Below, in pieces: positions 60,857-64,000 of a DNA stretch of 64,000 bases. The stretch spans positions 62,001 through 126,000 of the forward strand of contig JAWLAY010000011.1 in assembly GCA_041395245.1 (NCBI GenBank), given 5' to 3'. The DNA is from Aquimonas sp041395245 (GTDB lineage Bacteria; Pseudomonadota; Gammaproteobacteria; Xanthomonadales; Xanthomonadaceae). Positions within the stretch are counted from its first letter, which is position 1. Every line of letters starts with the position of its first letter. Under the pieces are notes generated by a model. It ran no database searches. It was not told the DNA's origin and worked only from the letters and a program-made list of their open reading frames with translations. Made by a program: the position numbers and the translations under genes.

Positions 60857-63800
60857 ATGCGTCTCTCCACCATCAAGCTGGCTGGCTTCAAGTCCTTCGT
60901 CGATCAAACGACCCTGCACTTGCCGACCAACATGACCGGCGTCGTTGGGCCGAACGGCTGCGGAAAATCCAACATCATCGACGCCGTGCGCTGGGTGATG
61001 GGTGAGAGCTCTGCGAGTCGCCTGCGCGGCGACAACCTGACCGACGTGATCTTTTCCGGCTCATCCGGCCGCAAACCCGTCGGTACGGCTACGGTGGAGC
61101 TGATTTTCGACAACAGCGACGGCACCATCCTCGGCGAATACGCGCAGTACGCCGAAATCTCTGTCAAGCGCATGGTCAGCCGCGATGGCGCCAGCGCCTA
61201 CTATCTGAACGGCACCCGCTGCCGCCGGCGCGACATCACCGATCTGTTCCTGGGTACCGGCCTCGGACCGCGCTCTTACTCGATCATCGAGCAAGGCATG
61301 ATCAGCCAGATCATCGAAGCGCGACCGGAAGATCTGCGCGTCTATCTGGAGGAAGCGGCGGGCATATCGAAGTACAAAGAACGCCGCCGCGAAACCGAGT
61401 CACGCATCAAGCAGACCCGCGAAAACCTGGATCGCCTGAACGACGTTCGCGAGGAGGTCGACAAGCAGCTGGAACATCTTCGTCGACAAGCCAAGCAAGC
61501 CGAGCAATATCAACAGCTTCGCGCCGAACAACGCGAACGTGACGCCCAGCTGAAGGCGATGGACTACCGCGTGGTCGAACGCGAACTGCTGGCGCTGCGC
61601 CAAAACCTCAGCGAGGAAGACCTCGCGCTGGAAGCGATGATTGCCGAGCAACGCCACGTGGAAGCACAACTGGAGCTGTGCCGCGAGCAACAGACCGACG
61701 CCAGCGCCCATCTCACACGCGTACAGGCCGAGAGCTACCGGGTCGGCGGCGACATCGCCCGTATCGAGCAGCAGATTCGACACCAGCTTGAATTGAGTCA
61801 ACGGCTGCAGCAGTCGCGCACGGAAACTCAGCAATCGCTGGATGAGGTGAACGCCCACCTGCAGGACGACCAGACGCGGCTGGCCGAGCTTGGCGACGAA
61901 CTGGCGCATCTGCAGCCAGAAGTGGAAGCGCTGCGCGGCCTGCTGGATCAGGCGAGCACCGATCAACAGGCCGCCGAAAGCGCCGTGGCCGAATGGCAAC
62001 GCGCCTGGGAAACCCATCGCGTCACCCAAGCCGAAGCCACCCGCAGCGCCGATGTCGACCGCACCCGCATCGACTACCTCGACCGCCAGGCGCTTGAAAG
62101 CGCGCGCCGCCGCGAGACCCTGCAGCAGGAACGGCTCAGCCTCGACATCGAGGCACTCAACGAGCAGCTCGCCGAGCGCTTGGCCGAACTGGATGCGCAA
62201 CGCGAATCGGTGGAAACACTGACCCAGACACTGGAGACGCGCAAGCAGGCGATCAGCGCCCTGCAGGATCGCCAGCGCCAGTTGCAAACCGAGCAGGCCG
62301 AGGTTCGCAAGGACGTGCAAAGTCTGCGTGGCCGTCTGGGCTCGCTGGAAGGATTGCAGCACGCGGCACTGGGACAGACCAAGGGCGCGGTGCAGAACTG
62401 GCTGCAATCGCTCGGACTGGAGCAGCTACCGCGCGTAGGACAGCAGATTTCGGTCCAGCCTGGTTGGGAACTGGCAGTCGAAACGGTGCTGGGCACGATC
62501 ATCGAAGCCGTTCTGGTGGATGAGCCGACCGCGTTCGCCAGTGCACTGCCGTCGCTGCAGAGTGGCCGAGTGCACCTGATGTCGGCCGCCAGCGACATCC
62601 TGCTAACGCCCGTTGGCTCGCTGGCCGCACTGATCGAAGGTCCGGCCGCAGTCCGTCGCCTGTTGACGCAGGTTCGCACGGCAAACTCGCTGGAGGCGGC
62701 ACTGAGTCTGCTGCCGCAACTGGCCGAGGGTGAAAGCGTGATCACCCAGACTGGCGAGTGGATTGCCGCCGACAGCGTACGTCTGGTCTGTGCCGGCGAA
62801 GCCCAGCATGGTGCACTGGCACGCGAGCGCGACATCCAGCAGTTGCGCGCCGAGATCGACGCGCTGGGACTGCGCGATCACGCATTGACGGAATCGCTGA
62901 GCAAATCGCGCGAGCAGCAGCAGGACGCGGAGTTGGCGCGCGAAGAAGCGCAGCGCGCGCTCTATCTCGCCCATCGCCACGTCGCCGAACTGGCGGGTCA
63001 GGTGCAGAGCTTGCGCGGGCGTGTCGAGTCCGCCCAGTCGCGCGTCAACCGCATCGAATCCGAATTGCTGCAGGTCGCCGAGCAGATGCAGCACGCGCAA
63101 TCGCAGGCCGCAGAAGCGCGTGCGGCACTGGACGAGGTGCTGCAGGCGATGGGCGAGCACGAGACACGCCGCCTACATCTGGAAGCCGAACGCGAGCGCC
63201 TGCAGATTGCCCGCGAACAAGCGCAGGTTCTCGCGCGCGACGTGCGCGAACGCAATCACGCCCTGGCCCTGCAGCTCGAATCACGGCGCAGCCAGCATCA
63301 GGGACTGCAGCAGTCGGTTCAACGCATGCTGGCGCAGCAGATGCAGTTGGCGCAGCGACTGAACGAGCTGGATGCCCAGTTGGCGGTGGGTGACGCGCCT
63401 CAGGCGGCCTTGCAGGCCGAGCGTCAGACCTTCCTGGAAGCACGCAGCGATGTTGATCGGCAGTTGGCGGCCGCACGTTCCGCGGTGGAGGGCATTGACG
63501 CCGAATTGCGCGCCAACGAGCAAAAGCGGCAAATGCTGGATCAGCGCGCACTGTTATTGCGCGACCAGATCAACCGTCGGCGTCTCGACGAGCAAGCGAT
63601 GGCGCTCAAGGCGCAAGGTCTGTCCGAAGCCCTACAGGAAGCCGGGCTCGACATGGCCGAGGTGCTGGCCGCCCTGCCCGCCAGCGCGGACGCCGAGCAA
63701 TGGCGACGCACACTGGCAGACCTGGAGGTGCGCATCCGTCGACTGGAGCCCGTCAATCTCGCCGCCATTCAGGAGTTCGGCGAACAATCGCAGCGCAAGG

Positions 63801-64000
63801 AATACCTCGACAGTCAGCACAAGGATCTGACCGAGGCGCTGGAGACGCTGGAGGGTGCCATCCGCAAGATCGACCGTGAGACACGGGGTCGTTTCAAGGA
63901 CACCTTTGATCGAGTCAATACCGGCATGCAGGAGTTGTATCCACGCCTGGTCGGTGGTGGGCATGCCTATCTGGAGCTGACCAGCGAAGACCTGCTGGAA
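60857..64000 (+). CDS. smc: Chromosome partition protein Smc (3' end outside window)
   Basis: The structural-maintenance-of-chromosomes ATPase that loops DNA with ScpA and ScpB. 1048 codons are present without a stop. The N-terminal head has LSTIKLAGFKSFVD and Walker A GPNGCGKSN (residues 31-39), with GTGLGPRSYSIIEQGMI and the EEAAGISKYKERRRETE transition into the coiled coil. The hinge lies at about 500-650, then the returning coiled coil. The C-terminal signature LSGGE and Walker B must lie beyond the window. The start ATG 60857 follows the ppiC-like gene by six bases. Smc-type, not MukB-type, condensin. Confidence 0.96.
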   Translation, partial: MRLSTIKLAGFKSFVDQTTLHLPTNMTGVVGPNGCGKSNIIDAVRWVMGESSASRLRGDNLTDVIFSGSSGRKPVGTATVELIFDNSDGTILGEYAQYAEISVKRMVSRDGASAYYLNGTRCRRRDITDLFLGTGLGPRSYSIIEQGMISQIIEARPEDLRVYLEEAAGISKYKERRRETESRIKQTRENLDRLNDVREEVDKQLEHLRRQAKQAEQYQQLRAEQRERDAQLKAMDYRVVERELLALRQNLSEEDLALEAMIAEQRHVEAQLELCREQQTDASAHLTRVQAESYRVGGDIARIEQQIRHQLELSQRLQQSRTETQQSLDEVNAHLQDDQTRLAELGDELAHLQPEVEALRGLLDQASTDQQAAESAVAEWQRAWETHRVTQAEATRSADVDRTRIDYLDRQALESARRRETLQQERLSLDIEALNEQLAERLAELDAQRESVETLTQTLETRKQAISALQDRQRQLQTEQAEVRKDVQSLRGRLGSLEGLQHAALGQTKGAVQNWLQSLGLEQLPRVGQQISVQPGWELAVETVLGTIIEAVLVDEPTAFASALPSLQSGRVHLMSAASDILLTPVGSLAALIEGPAAVRRLLTQVRTANSLEAALSLLPQLAEGESVITQTGEWIAADSVRLVCAGEAQHGALARERDIQQLRAEIDALGLRDHALTESLSKSREQQQDAELAREEAQRALYLAHRHVAELAGQVQSLRGRVESAQSRVNRIESELLQVAEQMQHAQSQAAEARAALDEVLQAMGEHETRRLHLEAERERLQIAREQAQVLARDVRERNHALALQLESRRSQHQGLQQSVQRMLAQQMQLAQRLNELDAQLAVGDAPQAALQAERQTFLEARSDVDRQLAAARSAVEGIDAELRANEQKRQMLDQRALLLRDQINRRRLDEQAMALKAQGLSEALQEAGLDMAEVLAALPASADAEQWRRTLADLEVRIRRLEPVNLAAIQEFGEQSQRKEYLDSQHKDLTEALETLEGAIRKIDRETRGRFKDTFDRVNTGMQELYPRLVGGGHAYLELTSEDLLE

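Noticed and set aside
61400..62407. 335-codon minus-strand frame opposite smc, Leu/Gln-rich
   Set aside because: Leu/Ala richness arises from the antisense of Glu/Gln-rich coiled-coil codons.
1..64000. CRISPR arrays, insertion sequences, prophage genes, tRNA or rRNA genes, toxin-antitoxin or defence islands
   Set aside because: I looked through the intergenic regions on both strands and found no regular direct repeats, transposase, integrase, capsid or tRNA cloverleaf. Gene content is core metabolism and cell biology throughout.

Overview
The window is a GC-rich, densely coded bacterial chromosome segment with almost entirely housekeeping content. It most likely comes from a gammaproteobacterium of the Xanthomonadales/Lysobacterales type. 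That placement is inference. It rests on the gene sets (lepA-lepB-DUF4845-rnc-era-recO; pyrG-kdsA-eno-ftsB-ispD; trxB-aat-infA; yciO-scpA-scpB-rluB), on a KdsA with the metal-binding Cys, and on a MetX-like enzyme that, as I remember the family, resembles xanthomonad serine O-succinyltransferases. I see no IS element, prophage, CRISPR array, tRNA or rRNA. No stretch above 300 bases lacks a gene once the broken genes are counted.

Layout. 1-2.7 kb: the end of a leucine/acyl-CoA degradation cluster (thiolase, methylcrotonyl-CoA carboxylase beta subunit, methylglutaconyl-CoA hydratase). 2.9-8.4 kb: the complete 2-oxoglutarate dehydrogenase operon sucA-sucB-lpd, closed by a terminator. 8.5-10 kb: an AcuI/YhdH reductase and a PilH-like response regulator. 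10-15 kb (minus strand): pyrG-kdsA-eno-ftsB-ispD (CTP, KDO, glycolysis, division, isoprenoids). 15.1-15.9 kb: an orphan REC-HPt protein. 15.9-21.6 kb (minus): lepA-lepB-DUF4845-rnc-era-recO. 21.8-25.9 kb: a membrane-anchored periplasmic solute-binding protein translationally coupled to a PAS-GAF-PAS-GGDEF-EAL protein, the most distinctive two-gene unit here. 26-27.9 kb (minus): a YbdL-like aminotransferase with an omega-amidase. 28-35.9 kb: two large, divergently transcribed secreted subtilases. 36-43 kb: the cytochrome c maturation operon ccmABCDEFGHI, followed by metX. 44-47.3 kb (minus): ftsK and lolA. 47.4-49.5 kb: trxB, aat, infA. 49.6-59.3 kb (minus): purU, truD, ispF, uup, orn, tadA, rluB, scpB, scpA, yciO. 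59.4-64 kb: yciI, bolA, a PpiC-type lipoprotein and smc, which runs off the end.

Quality. Frameshifts occur only in patches: about 0.39-0.86 kb (liuB), 37.85-38.57 kb (ccmC, ccmD, ccmE), 41.63-42.75 kb (ccmH, ccmI) and 43.9 kb (metX). Genes between and around the patches are intact. In liuB, restoring six missing bases gives the usual family length, so local consensus errors are likelier than gene decay. Raw reads must decide.

Shared themes. Smc, ScpA, ScpB and FtsK (chromosome organisation and segregation) are all in the window. Orn, which clears the pGpG product of EAL enzymes, lies on the same segment as the GGDEF-EAL protein. infA and lepA share an identical 14-bp extended -10-like sequence upstream, which suggests co-regulated translation-factor promoters.
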